This document shows, one piece after another, positions 48,661 through 60,940 of a DNA stretch of 64,000 bases. The stretch is from assembly GCA_020631735.1 (NCBI GenBank), contig CM036225.1:69490662-69554661 (forward strand), written 5' to 3'. Source of the DNA: Saccharum officinarum (lineage: Eukaryota > Streptophyta > Magnoliopsida > Poales > Poaceae). Made by a program: the position numbers and the translations under genes. Positions within the stretch are counted from its first letter, which is position 1. Each line of letters starts with the position of its first letter. The notes beneath the pieces are model-generated. The model was not told the DNA's origin, did no database searches, and was given only the letters and a program-made list of their open reading frames with translations.

Positions 48661-50721
48661 TATAAAACCTCTGGTGTTAGTTAGCCTCATAATGCATTCA
48701 TAATGCATGATTATAAAATCCTAGTCTCTTATCATGAGCATAGCATCATGTTTGATTAGTAAAAGTGTTGAAACATTCATTTGCAACATTTGAGACATTT
48801 GCAACATTTGTGGTTTTCTATGTGTTTCCTTTATGTGTTGCTAGGGTTTTTGTGTAGATGACACTTGTGATGCTCTAACATGATCTCTATTAGCTTAACT
48901 ATGCTTAGGACACCTAATGGAGCATTGTTCATGTTGACCGAAATGACTAATTTGCCCTCTAAAGGGAGGTTTGACTTGGGGTGACCTACAAAGTGACTCT
49001 GTTTGACTGATTAGAAAGTCCAACCTAGAGACTTTGCATGGATGTGCACCCTTTACCAAAGTTGTAGCCAATTTATCAAGGAACAAAAGTCTCAATAGGA
49101 CCATCTCATGAAAATGGCTAGAACCTGCTCAAATAGGGCCCACAATCTAGGAATTCATGTTGTTTCTATACTTAGAAAAATATTCTAAGTCAGGGTGCAT
49201 TTCAGTTTCAAGGTGCCTCACTTTGGGACATTTTATCTTCCAATCCAGGCCAAACTAGCCTAAGTCCATATTGACAAAGTCGAAGCCCTCACATAGTTCT
49301 ACAAGTTTGTCAATTACCATTTGCACTGAATCGATTTAGATTGGGAGCTCTAGGGCAGTGAAGTTCGTCTGTCAGTCGGTTTCTTGACTGAATCGGCGTC
49401 TTTAGTTCAGTAATTGAACTCGGTCATGGCTGACTGGCTTCAGGCCGTCGATGCCACGTGGGCAGGTCGTGGCAGCCGTACGCCGACTTGGGGTCCACCG
49501 GTCAGGCCATGGCACCCCTCAAGACCTCCACGACGCCACAGCTCGCCTCTCCCTCTCCATTCTCTCCTTTCCCCTCCCTCTGTGCGCGCTGAAGCTGAGG
49601 ACCGAGCACCGCCAGCTCTGTTGCCGATGTGCACACCCACCACCGCATCCCTTGCCTGCCTAACTGCGGCCACAGCTTCGCCATCATCTCCTTTACCTCG
49701 TCCGCCCCTCCGACGAGTCGATCAAGCAAAGGTGAGGGCGAAATTCGCCGGTTCTGTCATCACCATCGCGGACCGACCTCGCCAGAGTTGGGGCTACATG
49801 GCCAGCTATCACCAGGCCCCTTTCACCTCTTTTTCCCCATTCCCTCAGCTTCCTCGTGAGTCCAAGAAGCTCATACCGAGCTTCGTTGCGCCAGCTATGG
49901 CTGGACCTCGCCGGAGCACCGTCGTATCCCTCCGCCGTCCGCCATCACCGGCGGCGAGCACTTCCTCTAACCCTAGCCTACCCTTGCCCTACCTCTATCG
50001 ACGCGGGATGGCTCGAGGAGCATGTTGGTGCCCTTGACCACGCCGGAGCTGCCACCGGTGGCAAGCTACCGTCGCCGCCTCCTCCCTCCCCTGTCTGGCG
50101 TCTATGACGGGCGGGCCCCGCTGGTCAGCGCGTGCCCCCCCCCCTCTGTTTGATTGCTAGGCTTCGGGTGGGCCGGCGGGTCACGGTTGGCCCCAAGGCC
50201 TTAGCAGGCCGGTGGAGTTCAGGCCCGTTTAGGCTTTTGGAATTGTTTTCTTTTTTCAGAAAGTGAATTTATTGTGCTAAAGTTTGTAGAATCATAACTA
50301 GGGCTAGAAATGTCCGATTGAGATGTTTCAACTTGCACTGTGCTCCATGAGATGTCTAGTTTATTATAAAAATATAGTGTGTGCCATGTTTTATGATGAA
50401 ATAAATAGTTATTATTTATCTCTTTTATTCTTGTGGAAAAAGGAGAAAATGATATATTTTTCTATGAAGCTCCAAATGACATGAAATTTTTATAGTGAAC
50501 TGCTCATATCATGGATAGCTTATGGGTAAATTTTCATGCAATTTGGATGTGGTTTGGTGGAGTTATGGAATTATCTTCTTTGCTTGGATGGATCTTGTGT
50601 GAATATTCATAATTTTTCTACAGATCCAGTAAGGGTGAAACTTGGTGAGTATTGTTCTTATGTTAGAAAGATGCTAGGAAAAATATGAAATCTGTTGTTT
50701 GATACTTTTCAATAGGGTTTC
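48661..50721 (+). repeat. Gypsy 3' LTR, first part (continues at 60941-62010)
   Basis: The LTR is about 3.1 kb once the nested element is removed. The part at 49414-50110 is GC-rich with overlapping Pro/Ala/Arg-rich open frames that I do not accept as genes. From 49658 on, it is mirrored in the left arm. Confidence 0.82.
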
Positions 50722-51536
50722 TGAAAGGTCCTTGTTTGGTTTTGGTAATTGAGTGACAACTTAGGTGGACTAATATGTGGTTATGTGAGATACACAGGAG
50801 ATTAGTCCACATGTGATGGTGTCATGAAGGAGCTCATTGCATATGAGACATGACATGGAGTCATGTGATCAAGGTGGAGAAGATCAAGATGAGGCTTGGC
50901 TTGATGGACCGGTTGCTAGGGTGAAGGGCAAGTTGTGTGATGGCTTGGCGCCGAAGGACCGAGGCAACGGTGAAGAGCAAGTGAGGTCAAGATCGATGAA
51001 CCAATACGGTCACGTGATGATATGAAGTGAATCATATCATTTGTGATATGGTTGGTGCATGTGTTGCATCAACGACGGAGGAGATGGAGTGGAATGCGCA
51101 AGGCAAGGGTATAACCTAGGGCATTTCCATTTCACCGGTCATAGGTGTGTAGAGAAGTTTATGACCGGGTTTAGGATAGATGGCCGTACTATCAAGAGGG
51201 GCAAACTTGTTTGCATATCGGTCATCTAGTGCCACTCGTGTGATCTAACTATGCATCGTTGCTAGGATCGAGTGGCGTGGCAAGTGGAGTGGTTAACTCC
51301 TTCGGTAAAATGATTATGAAAATGCTAACACACGTGCACAAGGTGGTGATCACTTATTGGTGTTAGCACATTTACGAAGGCGATGAAGTTTGAGTGGTAG
51401 AGAGGGTTTGGGTTCCTCTCTCCCTCCCGCCGAGCTTGCAAGGCGGGATTCAGGCGTTTTCGAGAAGTTGAAACGATTATTTTCCACTACGCCGGAAGTC
51501 CGGAAAAGAAACGGAGGCGAACAGAGGTCACAGAGG

Positions 51537-52075
51537 TGACCGGACGCTGAACCGGACGCGGTCCTTGCATGACCGGACGCGTCCGGTCAGTGTTCAGTGT
51601 CTGCGTGTTTTTCAGTTCGATGATCGGACGCGAGGCGCGTCCAGTCACTGATGATCGGACGTGTCCGGTCGTTCAGGGAGCTTACTGGACTATAACCGGA
51701 CGCTGGCACTGTCGCGTCCGATCATGTTTCTTCAGCGCGTCCGGTCATTGTTTCGTTGAGCGCTGCTCAGGCGACCAGCGCGTCCGGTCATTCTCGTGAC
51801 CAGCGCGTCCGGTCGTTGCTTCGCAGTTAGCCGTTGGGCGACCGGCGCGTCCGGTCAGTTGGACCAGCGCGTCCGGTCAGTGCTTCGTGACTTAGCCGTT
51901 GTGCGACCAGCGCGTCCGGTTAGTTTGAACGACGCGTCCGGTCGTTTGACGGGCGCGTCCGGTCATTGGCAGCGGCGCGTCCGGTCGCTGGTTTGACCGT
52001 TGGGGGTCAGTGACCGTTGGAGAATCGGACGCGGCTGAGCGCGTCCGGTCAGTTACGACCAGCGCGTCTGGTCGT
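51537..52075. repeat. CGCGTCCGGTC motif array in 5' LTR of gag-only element
   Basis: Over twenty half-sites, with the full 18-bp palindrome near 51569 and many ACCAGCGCGTCCGGTC units, ending about 50 bases before the TATA box. The partner array is at 59262-59800. Confidence 0.88.
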
Positions 52076-52124
52076 CCCGAATTCTGCCCAGTGAAGGGGT
52101 AACGGCTCTATTTGACCATGGGGT

Positions 52125-52131
52125 TATAAAT
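52125..52131 (+). promoter_or_regulatory. TATA box of gag-only element LTR
   Basis: TATAAAT within GGGTTATAAATAG, repeated at 59852-59858 in the 3' LTR and matching the arrangement at 19025-19031 of the outer Sirevirus. Confidence 0.65.
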
Positions 52132-53210
52132 AGATGCCTTGGCCGGCCATGGCCAGCAGCTGAGCACACTATAGTCTTTGTGACTTGTGTGGTAGTGCTT
52201 GGGAGCCCTCTAACTCACTCATACTTGATAGTGTTCATTGGATCGAGTGAGAGAGCGATTCTAGTGCGTTGCTTTGAGAGATTGCTTCGTGTGGCACTAG
52301 GTGATCGTGTTGCAAGCCGGTGGTGCTTGTTACTCTTGGAGGTTGCCACCTCCTAGACGGCTTGGTGGCTTGTGGCTCCGTCGAAGCTCACAAGAAGATT
52401 GTGCGAGGCTCCGGAGAATCTTTGTGAGGGGGATTGTGCTCACCCCGCGGGGATCGCGAAGAGCAACTCTAGTTGAGCGTGTCATTGAGCTACCACACTT
52501 TATGGTGGGTTCTTGCGGTGCCTTTTGAGAGGCTCGGTGTGTGACCGATTAGCCGCCGAACCACGAAGTGTTGGTCGACACAACGGGGACGTAGCTTGGT
52601 GGCAACCAAGTGAACCTCGGGAGAAAAATCACCGCGTCAACATTGTTCTTCATCTTCTCGGTGGTTTGCCTTCGTACAACACAAGCTTGTATTTACTTTC
52701 ATATATATACTTGTGGTTGTGTAGTTGCTCTCTTAACTAGTTTGCTTGTGTAGCTTGCTAGTTGTCTTCTTGCTTGTGTAGCTAGAAGCTTCCCTTGCGT
52801 GACTAATTTGGTTTGTGTAACCTTGTTAGTCACATTGCTTAGTTTGTGTAGCTAAGTGACTTGCGCTCTCTAATTTGGCATTAGTTGCCTTGTTATTGAG
52901 CTTTGCTAGTGAGCTTAGGAGCTTTGTGCTTTTGCTTCACTAGTTGTGTAGGAGCTCCCTCGGTTGACAAAGTACTAGTGCATAGGTTTGTGTGACCTTG
53001 CTCTAGAATTGAGTAGGTGAGCTCTTGATAAGCTTAGCACCTTAGTTGCTTAATTAGGATCTTTGCAAGGTGCTAGAGAACTTAGATAGAGGGGTATAGT
53101 CTTGGCTAGACCGATAAGTTTAATTCCGCATTTGTTTTGGTTAGCCAACGCGTTTAAGTTTTAGAAAGGACTATTCACCCCCCTCTAGTCCGCCATCTCG
53201 ACCCTTCAAT

Positions 53211-53222
53211 TGGTATCAGAGC
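53211..53222 (+). promoter_or_regulatory. Primer-binding site of gag-only element
   Basis: TGGTATCAGAGC, two bases after the CA end of the 5' LTR; the standard initiator-Met tRNA site of Copia elements. Confidence 0.93.
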
Positions 53223-53259
53223 CGGGTCTCTCATTTGTGGTCTTCACCGACCCGAGAGG

Positions 53260-55083
53260 ATGGCGGCTTATGGGCTAGATGTTGAGTGTCCACACATTTT
53301 TGATGGCACACACTTTGCACGGTGGAGAAATTGGATGACATGCAATTTTAAGTTTATTTCTCCTCAATTGTGGTGGATCGTAGATGTGGGCTTTTCCTTT
53401 GCAATTGATAAAAAGAATGCAACTCAAGCGCAAAGTAAATGCCTATATCTCGATAGCCAAGCTACTAATGTTTTCTATCGATCTATGGATAGTAGCATAC
53501 TTTGTGAGATCATGGACCTCAAGTCTGCCCATGAGATTTGGGTGTTCCTAAATGAGAAATACGGGGCGATCTCCAATGATGATGAGCCCAAGGAGGAGGC
53601 GCATGAGGATGTTGAGCATGACCACAACAAGGTGGTTGTGGAGGATTGCTCCACCTCACGGTCAAGTGATGACAAAGATGATCATACCGCAAGATCACTT
53701 GATAAGAAGAATGATAATGCCACAAGTGATGCAAGCAATGATTCTACTTCATGCACACTTGATGGTGAAGATGATGGCTATGAGAGTGATGCTTCAACAA
53801 GCTCTTCAACATCATCACATGGTAACACTAAGATACATGTTGGTGGTTTTGTTGTGGATTGTGATGATCCAAATTTAGAGCTTTTATATAAACTCTCAAG
53901 AGCCTTGAAAAGGGAAATGGAAAGAGTAAGTAAATTAGAAAATGAAAACTCTTTTCTAAAGACCACATGTGAACAACAAAAGCATCTACTTTATGTTACT
54001 ACTTGTTCACATGAGGAGCTAAAATTGGCTCATGAGGAACTTAGTGTTGCTCATGATAATTTGGCACAAGAACATGCTTTACTCACTAAGAAGCTTTCTA
54101 ATGAAGAAACCAAATCTAGTGAGAGCTCATCATTTGGGTCAAATGATGAATCACATATTATTAACCCTTGTGATGTAGGAAAGAAGCATGTATCCACCTC
54201 TTGTGATGATTTATTATATATGCCATGTTCTTCACAATTAGATGCTTGTTCTACTTCTATGTCTTGTGAGACTAACCTTTTGAAGGAGAACAATGAGCTC
54301 AAAAGTGAAGTGAAGAATTTGAGCAACAAGTTGGAGAGGTGCTACAACTCTAAAATCGCCATTGAGTATATCATGACCAATCAAAGAAGATATGGTGATA
54401 AGAGTGGTATTGGCTACAACAAGAGCAAGGGCAAGATTATGAAGAAGCAAGATGCAAAGAAGCTATCCCAACTCATGTGCTACCAATGCCATGAAGTAGG
54501 ACATATTGCCAAGTGTTGCCCTACCAAGAAGTCTCAAGTTGAGCCAAAAGTAAAGCCCCAAGATCAAGTCAAGATCAACCATAAAGATGATGATGACTTG
54601 ATGAAGAAGAAGAAAACAAGAAGGGGTGGTAGAGCAAGGCATCCAATGCAAATCTAAGATGCCAAGATGATGAGCAAGAATCAAATCGAGAAGAAAGTAC
54701 ATGCTCACATCAAATGCTTCAAGTATGAAGATATGGGACACTTTGCCTCGGGGTGTCCTACTAAGCTTGAAAAGAAGATTCAAGCAACTCGTGAGAGGCA
54801 AGGCAATGAGAAGCAACATATGAGCAAGGAAGAAAAGACTCAATCTAAGAGAAGTTGCTACTCATGCCGGAAAAGGGGACACATGGCACATTCATGTCCT
54901 CTAGGTGAGAATTCTAAGTCTAGTTCAATTGTTGATACTAATATACTTAGAAAGGATGGCAATGGTACCTCTATGATTGCTATTGCAAAACATCCCGCTA
55001 TTCATACTAAGGCAATGCCTAAGTATGTTGCACCTAACTTGAGAGGACCCAAACTTATTTGGGTACCATCAAAGAGTGGATGA
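53260..55083 (+). CDS. gag of non-autonomous element, three zinc knuckles, one in-frame TAA
   Basis: Starts 38 bases after the PBS. Residues about 1-115 form a Copia-type gag domain (FDGTHFARWRNWM, SAHEIWVFLNEKYG). An acidic Asp/Ser-rich region, a coiled coil (about 210-380) and a CCHC knuckle CYQCHEVGHIAKC follow. TAA at 54655-54657 splits the frame, and the same frame reopens at once (54667-55083) with CFKYEDMGHFASGC and CYSCRKRGHMAHSC and ends GPKLIWVPSKSG, like the gag end of the Sirevirus at 11599. The whole is 608 codons including the stops. Gag would package RNA into particles. The retained frame suggests gag is kept in cis while the enzymes are borrowed. Confidence 0.87.
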
Positions 55084-58000
55084 TTATTTATAGGTACCAT
55101 CGGCATTGGAGGCTTGATTCAATTGGTTTCATTTTGTTCATCATATATTGAATCAAGTTATGAAGCTCAATGCATATCCAATCCCAATGCCAAGTCAAAA
55201 TAAGTGAAGTTCAAGTGCTACAACATACAAGTGCAATGTTAAAGATTGTGGTGATTTATTGGATATATTTGATGGCTTGCAAATATTCAAGTTAAAAGCT
55301 TGCTATTGGATGATCATGAGCTAACCAAGGTATATCTCTTGTTGATCATTTCACTTGGGTGCATATGAGTTGATTGAATTGGATATATATGCAATGTTGC
55401 TTGCTATGAGATGTTTGAATGGATTAAATGCTTAAGTAATCAAGTTTGAATTGATTTGTGTTAGATAAATTCATGAGATGACATTTAGTAAGTGGATTGG
55501 ATGGATATATGTCTTGTGAAAGTATTCAAATAAGTTAGTTTCAAGTTTGATTCATATTTGATGAAGTATTGCTCAATGTATTGAAATCTGTCCAAACTTG
55601 AAAATCTGAGCTAGCAGTGATCAAGTCTGAGTTTGGATGATCAAATCTACTTGGATTGGCATAAATTTTGGTATGCATGCTTTAGACTTATGTTATAAGA
55701 TGCTGTATAAATTTCATGAGAATTGGATAAGAGATGCTTCGGCTTTGGAGTACATCTTATCAGCTATAGTACAGCAGTTTTCAGCATGTAGCAGTGGTGG
55801 AAGATTTGAAATCTGGTAGCAATCTAGATGTCAAATGAATCTCAAATTTTTACAGCTGCTAGATGACTTAGTGAATCACATCTCCACCAAATTTTATGGC
55901 ATTTGGATCTGTACATTGGGAGATATGAATTATTCTTTGAAGGGTACAAAATCTGTCAGAAAAGTGACAATCATTGGATTAATCTAGAGTCACTTTTAAT
56001 TGAAAGGTCCTCAAGTTGGAAACATGCTTACAAGTGGTTGAGGTACCTAAGTTTGGTTTTGGATTGATCTAGAAGCATGAAAAGCAATGAGTACAAGACT
56101 TTTGTATTGTGAAATATACTTGGTATACTTATTTGGTACTCAATTTGAAGATCAAGATCAAACTTAAGATGAAGGTGAAGTTTAAGTTCTAGTGATGATT
56201 AGAGATCATTTGGTAGAAAGAAAAGGACTTAAACAAGTAGAAAGAGTTGGACTCAAATGTAGATTCAAGGATTATTCATCAAGATTGAGTTCATCATTTG
56301 GATCAATCAAACTATATCATTTCAAGTGAGTATCAAGAGTGGTTCTTTGGAGAAAGGTCACTTCTCCCTAGTGAGGGGCTTGCCGCCGTGTGTAGGTGAA
56401 ACCAAGTTTGGGACTTGGAAGGCTAACATGGAAGTGGTGATCCGAGGAACTTGTGATGCTTAGTTGAAGCAATCAAAAGGATTGATCTAAAGAGCAAGCA
56501 ACACCCAAAAGAGAGTTAGTCATTGCAATTCAATTAATATTCTAAGTGATTCTCTCATGCAAGCAAAGATGATATAATGAAGCAAGCCAACCACAACAAG
56601 AAAGTGCACTTGATCATAAGTGGTTTTCATTTCATATGGGTGAAGAATGGATTTATCTATGATGATTGGTCTTCACCAAGCAATAAATTGGACTTCATAT
56701 TGCTATTGGAGTAATGAATTAGAATCTATATGACTATCCTCTACTCCAACATAGCAAAGGTATCATTGCAATGTGCATGATCATCTCATTCCTCACTAGT
56801 ATGCGGTTAGTGCATATAGTACATGTTTATTAGGATCATGCATAACAAATGAAATATTTAAATTCATAGCCTACCACTATCGCTTGAATTGTTTAAATGA
56901 TCTAGTGGTATTTGTATGAATTCGTTCATGAGCTAGTGAACCCAAGTACTTGATCTAGTTTGGATTGCTAACAAGTGACAAGTACAACATTGGCAAGATA
57001 ACCCTTAGCATGAGGTGTGAAGAAGCTTGTCATTGGATCAAACGGACTTAGAATCTTAGGCAAATCAACATAGTTCAAGTCATATAAGAAGCTCATGACA
57101 ATGATAAGAGTACAAGGACAAGACAACAATGAAAATAGATATCTAGTTTGTTTCAAGTGGTATCTAGACTCAAATCGATCTTCCAAGTGGTATTCACTAG
57201 TGGTGTCTAGATCATAATCTATAAGTGATATCTTACAAGTGGTACTCATGAAGATATAAAATATTCAAGAAGTGAATATTATTGCCAAATCCTTCAAAGT
57301 GAATCCAGACAAGAAAATTCTTTCAAATGGTATCACATTTCTACTCATCGTAGCTTCACGTGGTATCATTCATGCAAGACGATGGTTTCACAAGTGATCC
57401 TCAACCTTAAGTGATCAAATCAAGAAATGCTACCCTCATCCTCAAGTGGTATCTCAAGTGAATGACACATGCTATGACATAGGGGGAGGAGCCCCACCAA
57501 TTGGTATCAAGGTCAAAGATCCTATGTGGAATCTCAAGAGCAACCATAAAGTTTGTCATTCCAACATATGTGGTAATGTCCATAAAAAATGCAATATTCA
57601 AGTCTCAACCATCTACCCCAATACAAGCCTTTGTATCAATTGAGAAGAACACCTTTTATGGAAATTGATGACAAAGGGGGAGAAGTTGGACAAAGATATG
57701 AAAGCTTTTTGAGCTTTGGGGAGAGATTGGAAAGATTGGACATGGACATGGACAAAGAGGGAGTAACATTGAAGAATGTAAGGGGATCAAACATTCTTGG
57801 ACAAAGAAAGCACACAAGTAGGGGGAGCAAGCTCATGAACTTTGATTGATTACATTTGATATGTGCATAATTCATGTGCTTGCTTGCATTGCATAAAGTT
57901 CTTAAATTCAGTATGCATGCTTGTGTGGTGTATGCTAGTTATAGAACTTGAATGATGATTTGATAACTAGCATGCATAGGATGTTAGCTAGACTTGTGAT

Positions 58001-58427
58001 TGTCATGCAAAAACTAGAACCTTGCTTATAATGTTGATCTCACGGGGTTTCTAGTGTTTTTGATGTCTAGCTACTCATGATGCTAAGGATGATGGCAAAC
58101 TTATGATTTTCAAATGGTATCAAGCTACTAATTGGTATTGAGCTACAAAGGTTTATTCTATACACCTTAGCATCACTTAGTAGTGCTAACCCTCCCACAA
58201 ATTTCATATTTATGCATATGTGCAAGCTTGAAACCAAACCATTTGAGCACATATGTAGGGGGAGTTATCACTACCAAGTCAGATTTTATGATGCTTATCC
58301 AAATCTTGACATAGAGCTTAAAAGTTGGATAAGTAACATTAAATCCAAAACAAGTTAGCAATTTACATTTTGTGTGAAGTGCTAGCTTGAAAAAGCTTAA
58401 TTTCCATATCTTTGTAGAGTTGTCATC
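55084..58427 (+). other. Non-coding interior of gag-only element
   Basis: AT-rich, with only short frames and no pol domain. It holds an array of about ten TGGTATC-like PBS-resembling units (57158-58135) and polypurine tracts at about 57481, 57674, 57821 and 58258. The text near 57812-57832 and 58018-58055 matches the 3' leader of the outer Sirevirus. Confidence 0.75.
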
Positions 58428-58447
58428 AATTACCAAAAAGGGGGAGA
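58428..58447 (+). promoter_or_regulatory. LTR-adjacent polypurine tract
   Basis: ACCAAAAAGGGGGAGA immediately before the 3' LTR at 58449. It is the same core as in the nested Sirevirus (3760-3776, - strand). Confidence 0.88.
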
Positions 58448-58448
58448 T

Positions 58449-60935
58449 TGAAAGGTCCTTGTTTGGTTTTGGTAATTGAGTGACAACTTAGGTGGACTAA
58501 TATGTGGTTATGTGAGATACACAGGAGATTAGTCCACATGTGATGGTGTCATGAAGGAGCTCATTGCATATGAGACATGACATGGAGTCATGTGCCCAAG
58601 GTGGAGAAGATCAAGATGAGGCTTGGCTTGATGGATCGGTTGCTAGGGTGAAGGGCAAGTTGTGTGATGGCTTGGCGCCGAAGGACCGAGGCAACGGTGA
58701 AGAGCAAGTGAGGTCAAGATCGATGAACTAATACGGTCACGTGATGATATGAAGTGAATCATATCATTTGTGATATGGTTGGTGCATGTGTTGCATCAAC
58801 GACGGAGGAGATGGAGTGGAATGCGCAAGGCAAAGGTATAACCTAGGGCATTTCCATTTCACCGGTCATAGGTGTGTAGAGAAGTTTATGACCGGGTTTA
58901 GGATAGATGGCCGTACTATCAAGAGGGGCAAACTTGTTTGCATATCGGTCATCTAGTGCCACTCGTGTGATCTAACTATGCATCGTTGCTAGGATCGAGT
59001 GGCGTGGCAAGTTGAGTGGTTAACTCCTTCGGTAAAATGATTATGAAAATGCTAACACACGTGCACAAGGTGGTGATCACTTGTTGGTGTTAGCACATTT
59101 ACGAAGGCGATGAAGTTTGAGCAGTAGAGAGGGTTTGGGTTCCTCTCTCCCTCCCGCCGAGCTTGCAAGGCGGGATTCAGGCGTTTTCGAGAAGTTGAAA
59201 CGATTATTTTCCACTACGCCGGAAGTCTGGAAAAGAAACGGAGGCGAACGGAGGTCACAGAGGTGACCGGACGCTGAATCGGACGCGGTCCTTGCATGAC
59301 CGGACGCGTCCGGTCAGTGTTCAGTGTCTGCGTGTTTTTCAGTTCGATGATCGGACGCGAGGCGCGTCCAGTCACTGATGATCGGACGTGTCCGGTCGTT
59401 CAGGGAGCTTACTGGACTATAACCGGACGCTGGCACTGTCGCGTCCGGTCATGTTTCTTCAGCGCGTCCGGTCGTTGTTTCGTTGAGCGCTGCTCAGGCG
59501 ACCAGCGCGTCCGGTCATTCTCGGGACCAGCGCGTCCGGTCGTTGCTTCGCAGTTAGCCGTTGGGCGACCGGCGCGTCCGGTCAGTTGGACCAGCGCGTC
59601 CGGTCAGTGCTTCGTGACTTAGCCGTTGTGCGACCAGCGCGTCCGGTCAGTTTGAACGACGCGTCCGGTCGTTTGACAGGCGCGTCCGGTCATTGGCAGC
59701 GGCGCGTCCGGTCGCTGGTTTGACCGTTGGGGGTCCGTGACCGTTGGAGAATCGGACGCGGCTGAGCGCGTCCGGTCAGTTACGACCGGCGCGTCCGGTC
59801 GTCCCGAATTCTGCCCAGTGAAGGGGTAACGGCTCTATTTGACCATGGGGTTATAAATAGATGCCTTGGCCGGCCATGGCCGGCAGCTGAGCACACTATA
59901 GTCTTTGTGACTTGTGTGGTAGTGCTTGGGAGCCCTCTAACTCACTCATACTTGATAGTGTTCATTGGATCGAGTGAGAGAGCGATTCTAGTGCGTTGCT
60001 TTGAGAGATTGCTTCGTGTGGCACTAGGTGATCGTGTTGCAAGCCGGTGGTGCTTGTTACTCTTGGAGGTTGCCACCTCCTAGACGGCTTGGTGGCTTGT
60101 GGCTCCGTCGAAGCTCGCAAGAAGATTGTGCGAGGCTCCGGAGAAGCTTTGTGAGGGGGATTGTGCTCACCCCGCGGGGATCGCAAAGAGCAACTCTAGT
60201 TGAGCGTGTCATTGAGCTACCACACTTTATGGTGGGTTCTTGCGGTGCCTTTTGAGAGGCTCGGTGTGTGACCGATTAGCCGCCGAACCACGAAGTGTTG
60301 GTCGACACAACGGGGACGTAGCTTGGTGGCAACCAAGTGAACCTCGGGAGAAAAATCACCGCGTCAACATTGTTCTTCATCTTCTCGGTGGTTTTCCTTC
60401 GTACAACACAAGCTTGTATTTACTTTCATATATACTTGTGCTTGTGTAGTTGCTCTCTTAACTAGTTTGCTTGTGTAGCTTGCTAGTTGTCTTCTTGCTT
60501 GTGTAGCTAGAAGCTTCCCCTTGCGTGACTAATTTGGTTTGTGTAACCTTGTTAGTCACATTGCTTAGTTTGTGTAGCTAAGTGACTTGCGCTCTCTAAT
60601 TTGGCATTAGTTGCCTTGTTATTGAGCTTTGCTAGTGAGCTTAGGAGCTTTGTGCTTTTGCTTCACTAGTTGTGTAGGAGCTTCCTCGGTTGACAAAGTA
60701 CTAGTGCATAGGTTTGTGTGACCTTGCTCTAGAATTGAGTAGGTGAGCTCTTGATAAGCTTAGCACCTTAGTTGCTTAATTAGGATCTTTGCAAGGTGCT
60801 AGAGAACTTAGATAGAGGGGTATAGTCTTGGCTAGACCGATAAGTTTAATTCCGCATTTGTTTTAGTTAGCCAACACGTTTAAGTTTTAGAAAGGACTAT
60901 TCACCCCCCCTCTAGTCCGCCATCTCGACCCTTTA
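58449..60935 (+). repeat. 3' LTR of gag-only element (2487 bp)
   Basis: Matches 50722-53208 throughout. Small indels (a TA dinucleotide near 60425, single C additions near 60520 and 60906) cancel in length. The last base pair is TA instead of CA. The motif array is at 59262-59800 and the TATA box at 59852-59858. Confidence 0.95.
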
Positions 60936-60940
60936 GTTTC

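Larger units (their letters stand above)
50722..53208 (+). repeat. 5' LTR of gag-only element (2487 bp)
   Basis: TGAAAGGTCC...CCCTTCA. It holds the CGCGTCCGGTC array (51537-52075), a TATA box (52125-52131) and the CTATTCACCCCCCTCTAG end block (53171-53188). The part at 51308-51570 is very close to 18270-18510 of the outer Sirevirus LTR. Confidence 0.95.
50722..60935 (+). mobile_element. Gag-only, non-autonomous Sirevirus-like LTR retrotransposon
   Basis: 5' LTR 50722-53208, PBS 53211-53222, gag 53260-55083, non-coding 55084-58427, PPT about 58428-58447 and 3' LTR 58449-60935. Both LTRs are 2487 bp and near identical. The duplication GTTTC lies at 50717-50721 and 60936-60940. The inverted Gypsy arm at about 46060-46110 preserves the uninterrupted target. 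No protease, integrase, RT or RNase H motif is seen in 3.4 kb downstream of gag. Mobilisation must therefore use enzymes from another element; the related autonomous family is represented at 1-19927. Confidence 0.92.

Noticed and set aside
49414..50107. Proline-rich frames in the Gypsy LTR (and their mirror at 46564-47028)
   Set aside because: They lie inside an LTR and in its inverted copy; no conserved domain.
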